In this document: one piece after another, positions 1 through 8,756 of the stretch
How the letters are laid out: every line of letters begins with the position of its first letter
How positions within the stretch are numbered: the first letter of the stretch is position 1
Source of the DNA: Ruegeria faecimaris
GTDB taxonomy: Bacteria > Pseudomonadota > Alphaproteobacteria > Rhodobacterales > Rhodobacteraceae
Direction of reading: 5' to 3'
DNA: 64,000 nt
Assembly (NCBI RefSeq): GCF_900182615.1
Contig: NZ_FXTE01000002.1
Span: forward strand, 1-64,000
Position numbers and translations under genes: made by a program
The notes under the pieces: model-generated
The model's input: the letters and a program-made list of their open reading frames with translations, nothing else
What the model was told of the DNA's origin: nothing
The model's database searches: none

Positions 1-119
1 ATCAATTCGATCTCGTCGCGCTGACGGCCCAGCTCGGACGTGATCGAGCCGAACAGCTCTGGGTCGCGCTCTGAGAGAGACTGGGTGAAAAAACCTTGTG
101 TGCGTTGCGGGGCGTTCAC
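1..119 (-). CDS. glyA: Serine hydroxymethyltransferase, N-terminal fragment
   Basis: The first 39 codons of a gene running off the left edge. The start is GTG at 119, with GGAGG (complement of 127-131) seven bases upstream. The translation contains FFTQSLSERDPELFGSI followed by ELGRQRDEIELI, the characteristic N-terminus of glycine/serine hydroxymethyltransferase. This PLP enzyme makes serine from glycine and methylene-tetrahydrofolate, the C1 entry step of the serine cycle. It begins 21 bases after the ppc stop, so it is probably the last or a later gene of the same operon. It could be a second glyA copy dedicated to C1 assimilation; that cannot be told here. Confidence 0.85.
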   Translation of the reverse strand, partial: MNAPQRTQGFFTQSLSERDPELFGSITSELGRQRDEIEL

Positions 120-140
120 TTTGAAACCTCCAAAAAAGGG

Positions 141-2771
141 TTAGCCGGTCCAGCCAAGGCCAGCGGAAATAGCGTTCATGGATTGCAGCAGGGGAACAGG
201 AACCGATCCTGCCTGAGGTTCGGATCGAGCTTGTCGCAGCAATTCGACCTGCAGCGCGTGAATGCGGGCCAGTTCAGCCCGTTTGCGATCAAACCGCTCG
301 CACAGGCGAGGGAAACGGTGTCCGATAGTTTGTCCTCCCGTCAGAAATTGCACTGCACTGCAGGCGCTATCGTATTCCGCTTTGATTGACTGAAAGACGA
401 TTTGTCGGGTGTTCTCATCGTGCACTAGTTCGCCGTATTGTGCGGCGATGCCCATATCCGCCTGATAGAGCGATTTCTCCATCTCATCGACGGCAAGGCG
501 GAACAGCCGGGAGTGCTGAAACATATCCTGCAGCACTTCATCACCGCGCGCGCCACGAAATTTGCGGAAGCTGGCCATTGCGGCCCCGAAACCATACCAG
601 CCCGTGATCAGGTGGCGGTTCTGCGACCAGGCAAAAACCCATGGAATGGCGCGCAGATCATCCAGACTGGCCGCGCCAAAGCGACGTGCCGGACGAGATC
701 CTATTTTCAGGCGGGCTAATTCCTCGACCGGGCTGGCCTGCTGGAAATAGTCCAGAAAGCCTGGCATCTTCAAAAGCGAGACATAGGTTGTCTGTGACAG
801 TTCCGACAGAGCATCCAGCGCGTCGTCGAACTCGGGCCGTGCCAGGGTTTCGCCGGGATTGGCGGTATGACGCAACGTGCTTGAGAGGAGCAGTTCCAGA
901 TGGGCCGCGGCTGTTCCGCGGTTGGCGTATCTGGTCGAAACAACTTCGCCCTGTTCAGTTACGCGCAAGCGCCCGGAAATTGTTCCGCTGGGCTGCGCAG
1001 CAATCGCCCGCCCAGTGGGAGCGCCGCCCCGACTGACTGAGCCCCCGCGTCCATGGAAAAAAGTGACCTTGAAACCTTGCGAAGCCAGTGCCGTCACGAT
1101 GCGACGTTGGGCGCGCTCCAGCTCCCATGTTGAGCAGAAATACCCGCCATCCTTGCCGCTGTCCGAGTACCCCAGCATCACTTCGATTTCATTTCCATCG
1201 GTTTTGAGGCTGCGGCGGGCAAGCGGTACTGCCAAAACGTCCAGCAGGATCGCAGGGGCATTGCGAAGATCTGCAATCGTTTCGAATAATGGCACCACCG
1301 AGATATCCAGTGTCTCGGACCCGAAACCGGAATAGCGGGCCAGCAAGTACACACCGAGAATATCATCGGCAGACCGGGTCATGGACAGGATAAATGGCCC
1401 AATTGCCTTGGGGTCCGGCCCCGAGCGAACACTATGAACAAGCGCTAAGAGCGCCAGCATTTCCTGCGCCTGATCGCTCAGCGCCTCGCGGTTTTGATAG
1501 GGCAGGTTTTGATCTGCCAGCTCTGATCGCAGACGGGTAGACCAGTCGGGCGTGCCATATTCCGGTGCATGTCCGGATTGTGACCAAAGTTCCGTCAGAA
1601 CGTCATTCGTGACGGTTGAATTCTGACGAATATCCAGGGTTGTGGTTCGGAACCCGAAAACCATAGCGGCACGGCACAGCGGACGGATATGCCTCTGTGC
1701 CAGGACGTCGGCGTTGACCGCGCATAAAGCCGCATCAAGTGCCCCAAGATCGCTTACGAATTGTGAGATGTGATCATAGCCGCCATCGGTCAGCCGATAG
1801 CGAATGGCATTGAGAGCCTGCCGGAACGGTTCGTTTCGATTGCGATCGTCGCCCGGAGTCCGGTCGATAATTTCTTGTACACGTGCACGGTTTGACTCAG
1901 GAAGCGGCAATATGAGTGCGCTGATGCTCAACCGGCTTGCAGCTTGATCGATGGCCTGACGATAAAGATCCTGAACCGTTTCACGGCCGCGTTGCAGGGC
2001 CAGTGCGGTCATCTCGGTTGTGACATTCGGATTGCCATCCCGGTCGCCGCCAATCCAGCTGTGAAAGCGAATGTTGGGTGTTTTGCCTAGAGTCTGACCC
2101 AACACATGCATGCAGGCCTGATCGAACCGATCCATGACCTGCGGGACGGCGTCAAAGATTGCATCCCGGAAGAATTGCAACCCCCACTCGATCTCGTCGC
2201 GCAAGCTTGGGCGCGACAGGCGAAGTTCGCCTGTCAGCCACAAAAGATCAATCTCGCCTTCCAGACCATTCAGCAATTCGGTGCGTTCGGTCGGGGTCCA
2301 TCGTTGCACTTCAAGACTGACAAGATTGCGGTAGATCCGCCGGTGAATTTCCAAAACGGTGACCCGCTTGGCCTCGGTCGGGTGCGCGGTCAGGGTGGGA
2401 CCGGCGCATAGGTCAGCCGTCAGTTTTTTTGTCTGGCTGTCCGTTAATTGCAGTTCAGACAATACCTCGGCAAACCCGCCTTCGACCGCTTCCGCGCCGC
2501 TTAGGGTCTCGGTCAGGCGCCGGTCCCGAACATGGGCGTTTTCATCAATGATGCGTAACAGTTGGAACCAGATCGATAGGGCTTGCAGATACGGCGTTGC
2601 CTCGAGCCCTGTAGGGATGGGTTGCAACGGCATGGCCTCGGCCCATGTCGCCACATGCGGCGCCCGCTTCGACAGAATATTCCGCCACAACGCCCGCAGT
2701 TCCGACCGCAATTCCTCGGCATAGCCCGAAGAGTCCGGGGTGGACGGAGTATTGCGGGCCAGCGCTTGCAT
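141..2771 (-). CDS. ppc: Phosphoenolpyruvate carboxylase
   Basis: An 876-residue protein of usual bacterial PEPC length. It carboxylates PEP with bicarbonate to oxaloacetate, the CO2-fixing step of the serine cycle and an anaplerotic reaction. Visible signatures are LTAHPTEAKR near residue 130 (catalytic His), GYSDSGKDGG near 550, FFHGRGGSVSRGG near 600 (Arg-rich active-site loop) and the following QPSGTISGRLRVTEQGE. The second-to-last Gly of the classic GGSVGRGG is Ser here. The C-terminal Gly is kept, but the usual NTG end reads WTG. Its ATG overlaps the hprA stop (TGATG), indicating translational coupling in the serine-cycle operon. Confidence 0.95.
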   Translation of the reverse strand: MQALARNTPSTPDSSGYAEELRSELRALWRNILSKRAPHVATWAEAMPLQPIPTGLEATPYLQALSIWFQLLRIIDENAHVRDRRLTETLSGAEAVEGGFAEVLSELQLTDSQTKKLTADLCAGPTLTAHPTEAKRVTVLEIHRRIYRNLVSLEVQRWTPTERTELLNGLEGEIDLLWLTGELRLSRPSLRDEIEWGLQFFRDAIFDAVPQVMDRFDQACMHVLGQTLGKTPNIRFHSWIGGDRDGNPNVTTEMTALALQRGRETVQDLYRQAIDQAASRLSISALILPLPESNRARVQEIIDRTPGDDRNRNEPFRQALNAIRYRLTDGGYDHISQFVSDLGALDAALCAVNADVLAQRHIRPLCRAAMVFGFRTTTLDIRQNSTVTNDVLTELWSQSGHAPEYGTPDWSTRLRSELADQNLPYQNREALSDQAQEMLALLALVHSVRSGPDPKAIGPFILSMTRSADDILGVYLLARYSGFGSETLDISVVPLFETIADLRNAPAILLDVLAVPLARRSLKTDGNEIEVMLGYSDSGKDGGYFCSTWELERAQRRIVTALASQGFKVTFFHGRGGSVSRGGAPTGRAIAAQPSGTISGRLRVTEQGEVVSTRYANRGTAAAHLELLLSSTLRHTANPGETLARPEFDDALDALSELSQTTYVSLLKMPGFLDYFQQASPVEELARLKIGSRPARRFGAASLDDLRAIPWVFAWSQNRHLITGWYGFGAAMASFRKFRGARGDEVLQDMFQHSRLFRLAVDEMEKSLYQADMGIAAQYGELVHDENTRQIVFQSIKAEYDSACSAVQFLTGGQTIGHRFPRLCERFDRKRAELARIHALQVELLRQARSEPQAGSVPVPLLQSMNAISAGLGWTG

Positions 2772-3742
2772 CAGATCACCTGGTCCCGCGGGGTGCGACC
2801 TGCGAAGAAGTCGGCCAGATTGTCGAGTACGCGAAAGCCCATGGCCTCGCGCGATTCTTTTGTGGCGCTACCCAGATGGGGTAGCATCACCAGGTTGTCG
2901 CATTGCAACAGATCCGGGCTAATGCGAGGTTCGCCATCGAACACGTCCAAAGCAGCCCCACCGATCGTGTCGAACATCAGCGACTGCACAAGTGCGTGCT
3001 CATCCACGACCTCACCGCGCGCAGTGTTGATGAGGAAGGCGTTGGGCTTCATCAGATCCATTCTGCGCCCGTTGATCAGGTGCCGGTTTGCGGCCCCACC
3101 CGGACAGTGCAGTGAGACGAAGTCGCAGTGCGGCAGCAGATCGTCCACGGTATCGACCTGAGTTGCGTTGAACTGTTTCAATACCTCAGGCGAGACAGTG
3201 CTGCGGTTCTGCACAAGAATTTTCATGCCAAACCCATGGTGCGCGCGACGGGCCATTTCCTGACCGATGCGGCCAAAACCGATGATGCCCAGAGTCTTGC
3301 CGCTGACCTTGGTGCCGACAAGATGGGTCGGACGCCAGCCGGTCCAGCCGCCCGCGCGCAGCTCTCGTTCGCCTTGGCCGGCGCGGCGGGCTACCATCAG
3401 CAGCAATGTCATGGCCAGATCAGCCGTGCATTCGGACAAGACATCCGGCGTATTGGTTACGGTCATACCAAGGCTGCGCGCAGCGGGTTCACAGATATGG
3501 CTGTAACCAACTCCATAATTGGCGAGGATTTTGGTTTGCGCCGCAGATACGTCCAGCGCCTCGGCGCTGAGCGTGTCGGTGACCGTGGGCAGAACCGCGT
3601 CATAGCGTTTCAACGCATCGCGGATCTCGGCCGGGGACAATGGTTTGTCCCCGATGTTGAGTACGGTGTTGTAGTTTTCGGCCAGTTGCGCCTCGACGGC
3701 AGCGGGCCAGCGACGGGTGACAAGGACCGAAGGTTTGACCAT
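2771..3742 (-). CDS. hprA: Hydroxypyruvate reductase (D-2-hydroxyacid dehydrogenase)
   Basis: A 323-residue NAD(P)H-dependent 2-hydroxyacid dehydrogenase. The Rossmann motif GIIGFGRIGQEMA lies near residue 150. The catalytic Arg is in INTARGEVV, the Glu in DVFDGEP and the His in LPHLGSAT. In this operon, between mtkB and ppc and downstream of sgaA, the expected job is reducing hydroxypyruvate to D-glycerate in the serine cycle. Family membership alone would also allow glyoxylate reductase or another 2-ketoacid reductase. The ATG at 3742 overlaps the mtkB stop (TGATG) and is preferred over the GTG one codon upstream. No glycerate kinase lies alongside. Confidence 0.85.
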   Translation of the reverse strand: MVKPSVLVTRRWPAAVEAQLAENYNTVLNIGDKPLSPAEIRDALKRYDAVLPTVTDTLSAEALDVSAAQTKILANYGVGYSHICEPAARSLGMTVTNTPDVLSECTADLAMTLLLMVARRAGQGERELRAGGWTGWRPTHLVGTKVSGKTLGIIGFGRIGQEMARRAHHGFGMKILVQNRSTVSPEVLKQFNATQVDTVDDLLPHCDFVSLHCPGGAANRHLINGRRMDLMKPNAFLINTARGEVVDEHALVQSLMFDTIGGAALDVFDGEPRISPDLLQCDNLVMLPHLGSATKESREAMGFRVLDNLADFFAGRTPRDQVI

Positions 3743-4632
3743 CACGCAGCCTTTCCCATGACGCGGGCGATGGTCTCGCCAATTACCGCAGGGTTTTCAG
3801 CAACAGTCACACCCGCCGCCGATAGGATTTCGACCTTTTCCGAGGCGCTTTCGCCAAATGCCGAGATGATAGCCCCGGCATGACCCATGGTCCTGCCTTT
3901 AGGTGCGGTCAGACCGGCGACATAGGCCACGACGGGTTTGGTGACGTGGTCTCGGATATACTCTGCCGCCTCGGCTTCCTGAGGGCCGCCGATTTCGCCG
4001 ATCATGGCGATGACCTCGGTGTCCTCATCCTGTTCGAACCGCTCAAGGATATCGCGGAAGGACGAGCCGTTGATCGGGTCGCCACCGATGCCGACGCTGG
4101 TTGAGACGCCAATGCCACGCTCCTTCAGCTGCGCCGCGGCTTCATAGCCCAGCGTGCCCGAACGACCGATGATGCCGACATTGCCCGGCAGGTAAATATG
4201 GCCCGGCATAATCCCCAGCAGCGCCTTGCCAGGGCTGATAGTTCCAGCACAGTTCGGGCCGGTCAGCACCATGCGATTGTCCTTGGGATAGCGATACATA
4301 TAGCGTTTGACGCGGATCATGTCCTGCGCCGGGATGCCGTCGGTTATGCAAACGCAATAACGGATACCGGCATCTGCGGCCTCCATGATCGAATCCGCCG
4401 CAAACGGGGGCGGCACGAAGACAAGGCTGGCCTCTGCGCCGGTGGCCGTGACCGCTTGTTTGACTGTGTCGAAGACAGGCACGCCTTCTACGATTTCGCC
4501 GCCCTTGCCAGGGACGACACCGCCAACAACATTGGTGCCGTATTCCAACATATCCTTGGTGTGAAAGCGCGCCATACGTCCAGTGATGCCCTGAACAATA
4601 ACGCGGGTGTCGCGGTCCAGAAGAATGCTCAT
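3742..4632 (-). CDS. mtkB: Malate-CoA ligase (malate thiokinase) alpha subunit
   Basis: A 296-residue SucD-type alpha subunit. It has a CoA-binding N-terminal fold (VIVQGITGRMARFHTKDML) and the phospho-histidine segment TMGHAGAIISAFGESASEK near residue 250. With MtkA it forms malyl-CoA from malate, ATP and CoA, the step before malyl-CoA lyase in the serine cycle. Sequence alone cannot exclude succinyl-CoA synthetase. The gene neighbourhood (sgaA, hprA, ppc, glyA, and no 2-oxoglutarate dehydrogenase genes) argues for malate thiokinase. The start at 4632 shares one base with the mtkA stop (TAATG). Confidence 0.8.
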   Translation of the reverse strand: MSILLDRDTRVIVQGITGRMARFHTKDMLEYGTNVVGGVVPGKGGEIVEGVPVFDTVKQAVTATGAEASLVFVPPPFAADSIMEAADAGIRYCVCITDGIPAQDMIRVKRYMYRYPKDNRMVLTGPNCAGTISPGKALLGIMPGHIYLPGNVGIIGRSGTLGYEAAAQLKERGIGVSTSVGIGGDPINGSSFRDILERFEQDEDTEVIAMIGEIGGPQEAEAAEYIRDHVTKPVVAYVAGLTAPKGRTMGHAGAIISAFGESASEKVEILSAAGVTVAENPAVIGETIARVMGKAA

Positions 4633-5828
4633 TACACAGCCCTCATCTTGGTGTTTTGGGTCAAATCGTTTTGCCATGCACCAACGGCGCGTTCGGCAGC
4701 TTCCATCAATGTTGTTGCACGAATAATCGGCAGGCCGGACTTGGCGAGTATTTTCTGACCTTCTTCAACATTCGTCCCGGCAAGCCGCACGATGACTGGG
4801 ATGTCGATATCCAGTTCCTTCAGAGCCTGCACGACGCCTTCGGCAACCCAGTCGCAGCGGTTGATGCCGGCGAATATGTTGACCAGAACCGCTTGGACGT
4901 TCTTGTCGGACAGTACCAATCGGAAAGCTTTGGCAACACGTTCTGGTGACGCGCCGCCTCCGATATCGAGGAAGTTTGCAGGCTCTCCCCCGGCCAGCTT
5001 GATCGTGTCCATCGTCGCCATGGCCAAACCGGCACCATTCACGATGCAGCCGATATTGCCGTCCAGCCCGACATAAGACAGGCCACGATCCGCCGCGCGG
5101 CTTTCACGGGGGTCTTCCTGGCTTTTGTCGCGAAGCTCCGCGACCTGCGGGTGGCGGAACAAGGCGTTGTCATCAAAGCTCATCTTGGCGTCCAGCGCCA
5201 ACACGCGATCGTCGCCGGTGATGACGAGCGGATTGATTTCAACCATGGTCGCGTCCAGCTTGTTGAAAGCGGCGTAACACCCTTGGAGGGTGCGGACCAT
5301 GTTTTGGATCAGACGGGGCTCCAGTCCCAGATTGAAGGCAATCTCGCGCGCCTGAAACTCCTGCAGACCTACCGCAGGTTCGACGATGGAGCGGACAATG
5401 CTTTCAGGGCGTTTTGCGGAAATATCCTCGATCTCCATTCCGCCCTCGGACGAGGCGACGATCATCACGCGTTGGCTTGAGCGGTCGAGCACAAAACCCA
5501 GATAGATTTCCCGATCGATCGGAACGGCAGATTCGACGTAGACGCGATAGATGCCTTTGCCATCGGGTCCGGTCTGATGCGTCACCAGCTTGCGGCCAAA
5601 CATCTCCTCACAGGCTGCGTATATTTCGCTTTCCGAATTGCACAGCTTTACGCCCCCAGCTTTGCCGCGGCCACCTGCGTGAACCTGAGCCTTTACAATC
5701 CACTTGTCGCCGCCCAGCTCACGTGCACGATAGGCAGCTTGCTCGGGGCTGTAGGCCAAGGCCCCCGAAGGGACTTCGACGCCGAAATTCGAAAGAAGTT
5801 CTTTCGCCTGATATTCGTGGATATCCAT
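4632..5828 (-). CDS. mtkA: Malate-CoA ligase (malate thiokinase) beta subunit
   Basis: A 398-residue SucC-like beta subunit starting [17 protein letters not shown], with an ATP-grasp domain ([19 protein letters not shown]) followed by the CoA-ligase domain ([23 protein letters not shown]). It pairs with the alpha subunit encoded next. The start at 5828 has GGGAGG eight bases upstream; an ATG two codons earlier would sit almost on that site. It lies 16 bases after sgaA. The assignment as malate rather than succinate thiokinase rests on the serine-cycle neighbours. Confidence 0.8.
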   Translation of the reverse strand: MDIHEYQAKELLSNFGVEVPSGALAYSPEQAAYRARELGGDKWIVKAQVHAGGRGKAGGVKLCNSESEIYAACEEMFGRKLVTHQTGPDGKGIYRVYVESAVPIDREIYLGFVLDRSSQRVMIVASSEGGMEIEDISAKRPESIVRSIVEPAVGLQEFQAREIAFNLGLEPRLIQNMVRTLQGCYAAFNKLDATMVEINPLVITGDDRVLALDAKMSFDDNALFRHPQVAELRDKSQEDPRESRAADRGLSYVGLDGNIGCIVNGAGLAMATMDTIKLAGGEPANFLDIGGGASPERVAKAFRLVLSDKNVQAVLVNIFAGINRCDWVAEGVVQALKELDIDIPVIVRLAGTNVEEGQKILAKSGLPIIRATTLMEAAERAVGAWQNDLTQNTKMRAV

Positions 5829-5844
5829 CTGCATTTCCTCCCGT

Positions 5845-7086
5845 TTATGCAGCGATAGATGTGCCGTAGCGGCTTTCCAGAAGCGCTTCGATCGCTTCGA
5901 GATTCACCGAACCACCCATCTCGCGGATTGCTTCGGCAAACAAATGCACGATGCGGCCGATCGACTGATGATTCAGTTGGTTCAGGATGCCGATGCGGAC
6001 CTGAACAGGTGCGCTGAGGGTTGGCCAGATGCCAAAGCCCCGGGCCCGGCAATTCTGCACCAGCTCCATTTCGCGGCCTGCAAGTTCAGCTGGCAGGTTC
6101 AGCACCACAAGGCTGGACATGTCCGAGGTGACCTCGCAGCCCATCGCAATGACGGCATCGCGCAGCACGGCCTCATGCGTCTTGTAAGCATGCGCGCGCT
6201 TCGCTAGCCCCTCCTGCAGGGTCAGGCGTAACGATTCATGAAAGGCCGCGACGGCATAGCCCGAATGTGTGCGGTGATATGTGCCTTTTTCGACATCCTG
6301 GCCATCGACGATGCCCCAGTGGCGGGCCTCGAAAATGGGATTGTGAACATAGCTGTAGGCACCCGTTGCTTTCAGGCTGTCGATATATGCGTCGGTAAAG
6401 CTGACGGGAGCATAGGTAAGCGGCAAGCAGCACAGGCCCTTTTGCGGACAAGAGGCCCAGCCGGCGATGCCCGGATAATCATCAACCCGGAAATCTGCGA
6501 CACCCAAAGACGAAACGGCGTCGATCAGACCCATTGCACCATGGCGCTCGCAGGCATCCGAGAAGCCGCGCAAATCATTGATGCGTCCTGATCCCGTTTC
6601 CCAATGTGCCATAAACGCCCATTTGGGCTTGTGTTCAGCCAGTGCGGCTTCGACCATGTCACCGGTCACCGACTGACCATGCGGCACGTCGATGATCGTG
6701 ACACTGGCGGCCTGCGGATCCAAAGGGTTGGCAGCATGTTCGTCCGGTGTCGCTGCCTTGATCCGAAGGGTCAGGGTATCGATGCCAGAAAAGGTCCCGT
6801 TGTTGAACGCAACAACCTTGTCACCGGGCATGACAGCCGAGAACATGGTGTCCAAAGCGCTCCAACCAGTGCCCGCGACCGCAAAGGTGTATATGTTCGT
6901 GGTGCCCCAGATTTCGCGCAACATGTGCTTGCATTCGATCATGCCGCGCAAAACGTCGCCCTGCATGTGATCCGCAACTCCGGCGCTGGAAAAGGCTTTT
7001 AGAACGCGCGCGTCTGTATTGCCCGGCCCGGGGCCTGCGGCCAGCGTCTCGGGGATTTCGAGCGTTGGATAAATCTGGAAAGTCAT
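5845..7086 (-). CDS. sgaA: Serine-glyoxylate aminotransferase
   Basis: A 413-residue class-V PLP aminotransferase. N-terminal features are [17 protein letters not shown] and [16 protein letters not shown]. The lysine expected to bind PLP is in [12 protein letters not shown] near residue 205. It converts serine plus glyoxylate to hydroxypyruvate plus glycine, linking GlyA to HprA in the serine cycle. It is the first gene of the minus-strand operon: AAGGAGG lies six bases before ATG 7086, and upstream is a divergent region shared with the LuxR-type regulator. Alanine-glyoxylate transaminase is an alternative, but the neighbours favour serine. Confidence 0.9.
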   Translation of the reverse strand: MTFQIYPTLEIPETLAAGPGPGNTDARVLKAFSSAGVADHMQGDVLRGMIECKHMLREIWGTTNIYTFAVAGTGWSALDTMFSAVMPGDKVVAFNNGTFSGIDTLTLRIKAATPDEHAANPLDPQAASVTIIDVPHGQSVTGDMVEAALAEHKPKWAFMAHWETGSGRINDLRGFSDACERHGAMGLIDAVSSLGVADFRVDDYPGIAGWASCPQKGLCCLPLTYAPVSFTDAYIDSLKATGAYSYVHNPIFEARHWGIVDGQDVEKGTYHRTHSGYAVAAFHESLRLTLQEGLAKRAHAYKTHEAVLRDAVIAMGCEVTSDMSSLVVLNLPAELAGREMELVQNCRARGFGIWPTLSAPVQVRIGILNQLNHQSIGRIVHLFAEAIREMGGSVNLEAIEALLESRYGTSIAA

Positions 7087-7305
7087 AGCGATCCTCCTTG
7101 ATCGTTGGGGTGGTCAACCACGCCCAGACATCTCGTTGTGGATCAGGAAAGCCTTGCTTGCGTCATCGCGCAACGTAACTTACTACTGCTTTAGGACTTC
7201 TAATGGGATGTGGAAAAACCTACCCGTATTGGCAAGAATACCGAAGTATACCAAGTTTTGCCCTATACGAATGGGTAGTTTCTTGAGGATTTGGATGTAA
7301 AATCA
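7087..7305. promoter_or_regulatory. Divergent promoter region, sgaA operon / LuxR-type regulator
   Basis: About 220 bases between two divergent starts, so it should hold both promoters. It contains separated inverted arms CTACCC (7220-7225) and GGGTAG (7273-7278), each followed inward by GTAT-like sequence. Midway there is a compact palindrome ATAC-CGAA-GTAT (7238-7249). These are candidate operators for the adjacent LuxR-type protein. No -35/-10 pair was assigned with confidence. Confidence 0.4.
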
Positions 7306-7935
7306 ATGACAGAGCCTTCACAACAACCGATTGACGTCATGCTTGCCGACAACAATCCGCTGGTCTTATCGGCCATGTCAGAGATTTTTGAACGTGATCC
7401 GCGATTCTCTTTGGTTGCCACATCGGCGACAGCTGAAGGGTTCCTGGGCGCGGTCATGAGAGTTCCGGTCCAGGTGTGTGTGATTTCCTGGAGCTTGCCT
7501 GTTCTTGGCGCGGCCAAATTGATCGAGGTTTTGCGAGAACAGGAAGGCGCGCCCCGTTTTGTCATTTACGGCGATGATGTCGGAGATGTTCCGCGCCTTG
7601 CAATGCAGGCAGGAGCTGCGGGGTTCTCATCCCGGTCTGGTGAAGTTGAAGCGTTGCTGGAAACCTGCGCGGACGTGGCTGCTGGCAAGATGGTGTTTCC
7701 CTTCATCGATGTCCGCCAGATGCAACAGAATCCGATCCACAGCCTGTCGCGGAAAGAGCGCGCGATTCTGGAAGCTCTAGCCAAGGGCATGTCCAACCGC
7801 GAGTTGTCCAAAGAGCTTCAGATATCGACCAATACCGTGAAATTTCACCTGTCAAACATTTACGAAAAACTATCGGTTAAAAATAGGACGCAGGCCATCG
7901 CGTATTACTATTCGTCTAATGCGGCCTCACATTAG
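7306..7935 (+). CDS. LuxR/NarL-family regulator with degenerate receiver domain
   Basis: A 209-residue protein with an N-terminal receiver-like domain (residues 8-125) and a C-terminal LuxR helix-turn-helix (about 145-200, LSRKERAILEALAKGMSNRE, then TNTVKFHLSNIYEKL). The usual acidic pair is AD (LADNNPL). The phospho-acceptor position after the hydrophobic strand VQVCVI is Ser61 (ISWSLP) instead of Asp, so ordinary phosphotransfer is unlikely. It is divergent from the serine-cycle operon and a good candidate for its regulator, but this is inferred from position only. ATG 7306 is chosen over an in-frame TTG at 7291, which sits too close to GAGG at 7285. Confidence 0.75.
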   Translation: MTEPSQQPIDVMLADNNPLVLSAMSEIFERDPRFSLVATSATAEGFLGAVMRVPVQVCVISWSLPVLGAAKLIEVLREQEGAPRFVIYGDDVGDVPRLAMQAGAAGFSSRSGEVEALLETCADVAAGKMVFPFIDVRQMQQNPIHSLSRKERAILEALAKGMSNRELSKELQISTNTVKFHLSNIYEKLSVKNRTQAIAYYYSSNAASH

Positions 7936-7996
7936 ATAGATTTGCCCAAATGCTCCAATGGTGTGGTCATTATGTTGGTCGCGTGATCGGCCTTTC

Positions 7997-8684
7997 TTAG
8001 GAACCCGTGGGGAATTGGGTGGCGGTTTCGGAAAAGCTCTGATCGACGGCGACGGTCGCAATGCAAACCCGAACCTGTTCTTCGATAGCTCTGCGCGCGA
8101 AAGAGGTCACGGCTGTGTCCGACGCGGAAGCATCGTAGATTACAGTTGGTTGAGCTTCGATACTATATCGAGTTGGAAACAGAAACACGTCAATCTCACC
8201 ATAAAATTGCTACTTTTTTTCGACATATAGCGGGCCGTCCCATCTGATCTCGTCTTTGGCGACGGCGGCTTTGATCGAGGTCAGGTCTTGCTCCAGTAGG
8301 CCGGTCCGACCAGGATCATTTCGACATCAACCCCGAGAGAGTGCAGATATCTGGCTGTTTCAAGAAAATCGTACAGCCCTTTCTCGCGGGACAGGTTGCT
8401 TAGAAGCCCGACCCCGCAAATGCCCAGGAGACCGCAGGCTGGTCTGTGTTTGAGGGAGAAAAACGCGTTTTCGGCGACGTGCCATTTTTGATTGCTTCGG
8501 TAAGCGTGTGGGCGCCAAACAAGGTCAGAATAGTCGGAACATAGGCCATAATGGCGTCTGTTTCACGATGAGCACCCAACATGGTCAGCTCGGTGCAGTA
8601 AGGTGCTGATCCAGTTTCTTCAGGCCAGAAGTAAGGAGCCAAGTTCAGGATGGATGATTTGGCTTTAGCCATATGGTTCCCCAA
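7997..8684 (-). pseudogene. Decayed group 1 (WcaI-like) glycosyltransferase
   Basis: Pieces of a glycosyltransferase lie in order but in different frames. The N-terminus (8684 downward) reads LNLAPYFWPEETGSAPYCTE, then DAIMAYVPTILTLFGA after an apparent deletion. The middle (about 8420-8285) reads SNLSREKGLYDFLETARYLH, then VEMILVGPAY. After a frameshift comes LEQDLTSIKAAVAKDEIRWD. After an in-frame TAG (complement of 8210-8212) the C-terminal part reads FYGEIDVFLFPTRY and EAQPTVIYDA. About 690 bases remain where an intact gene would need roughly 1100. Several frameshifts, a stop and a deletion make it non-functional. Confidence 0.8.
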
Positions 8685-8756
8685 CTTCCGTGCCTGCTTC
8701 TGGGCGGTTCTATGGGGTTCACAGGCTCGCTTAAAAGTTGCAATGGCTCTTGCCCG

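Noticed and set aside
3742..5828. Reading mtkA/mtkB as sucC/sucD of the TCA cycle
   Set aside because: The proteins are related, but the operon consists of serine-cycle genes and lacks sucA, sucB or mdh, so malate thiokinase is the better call.
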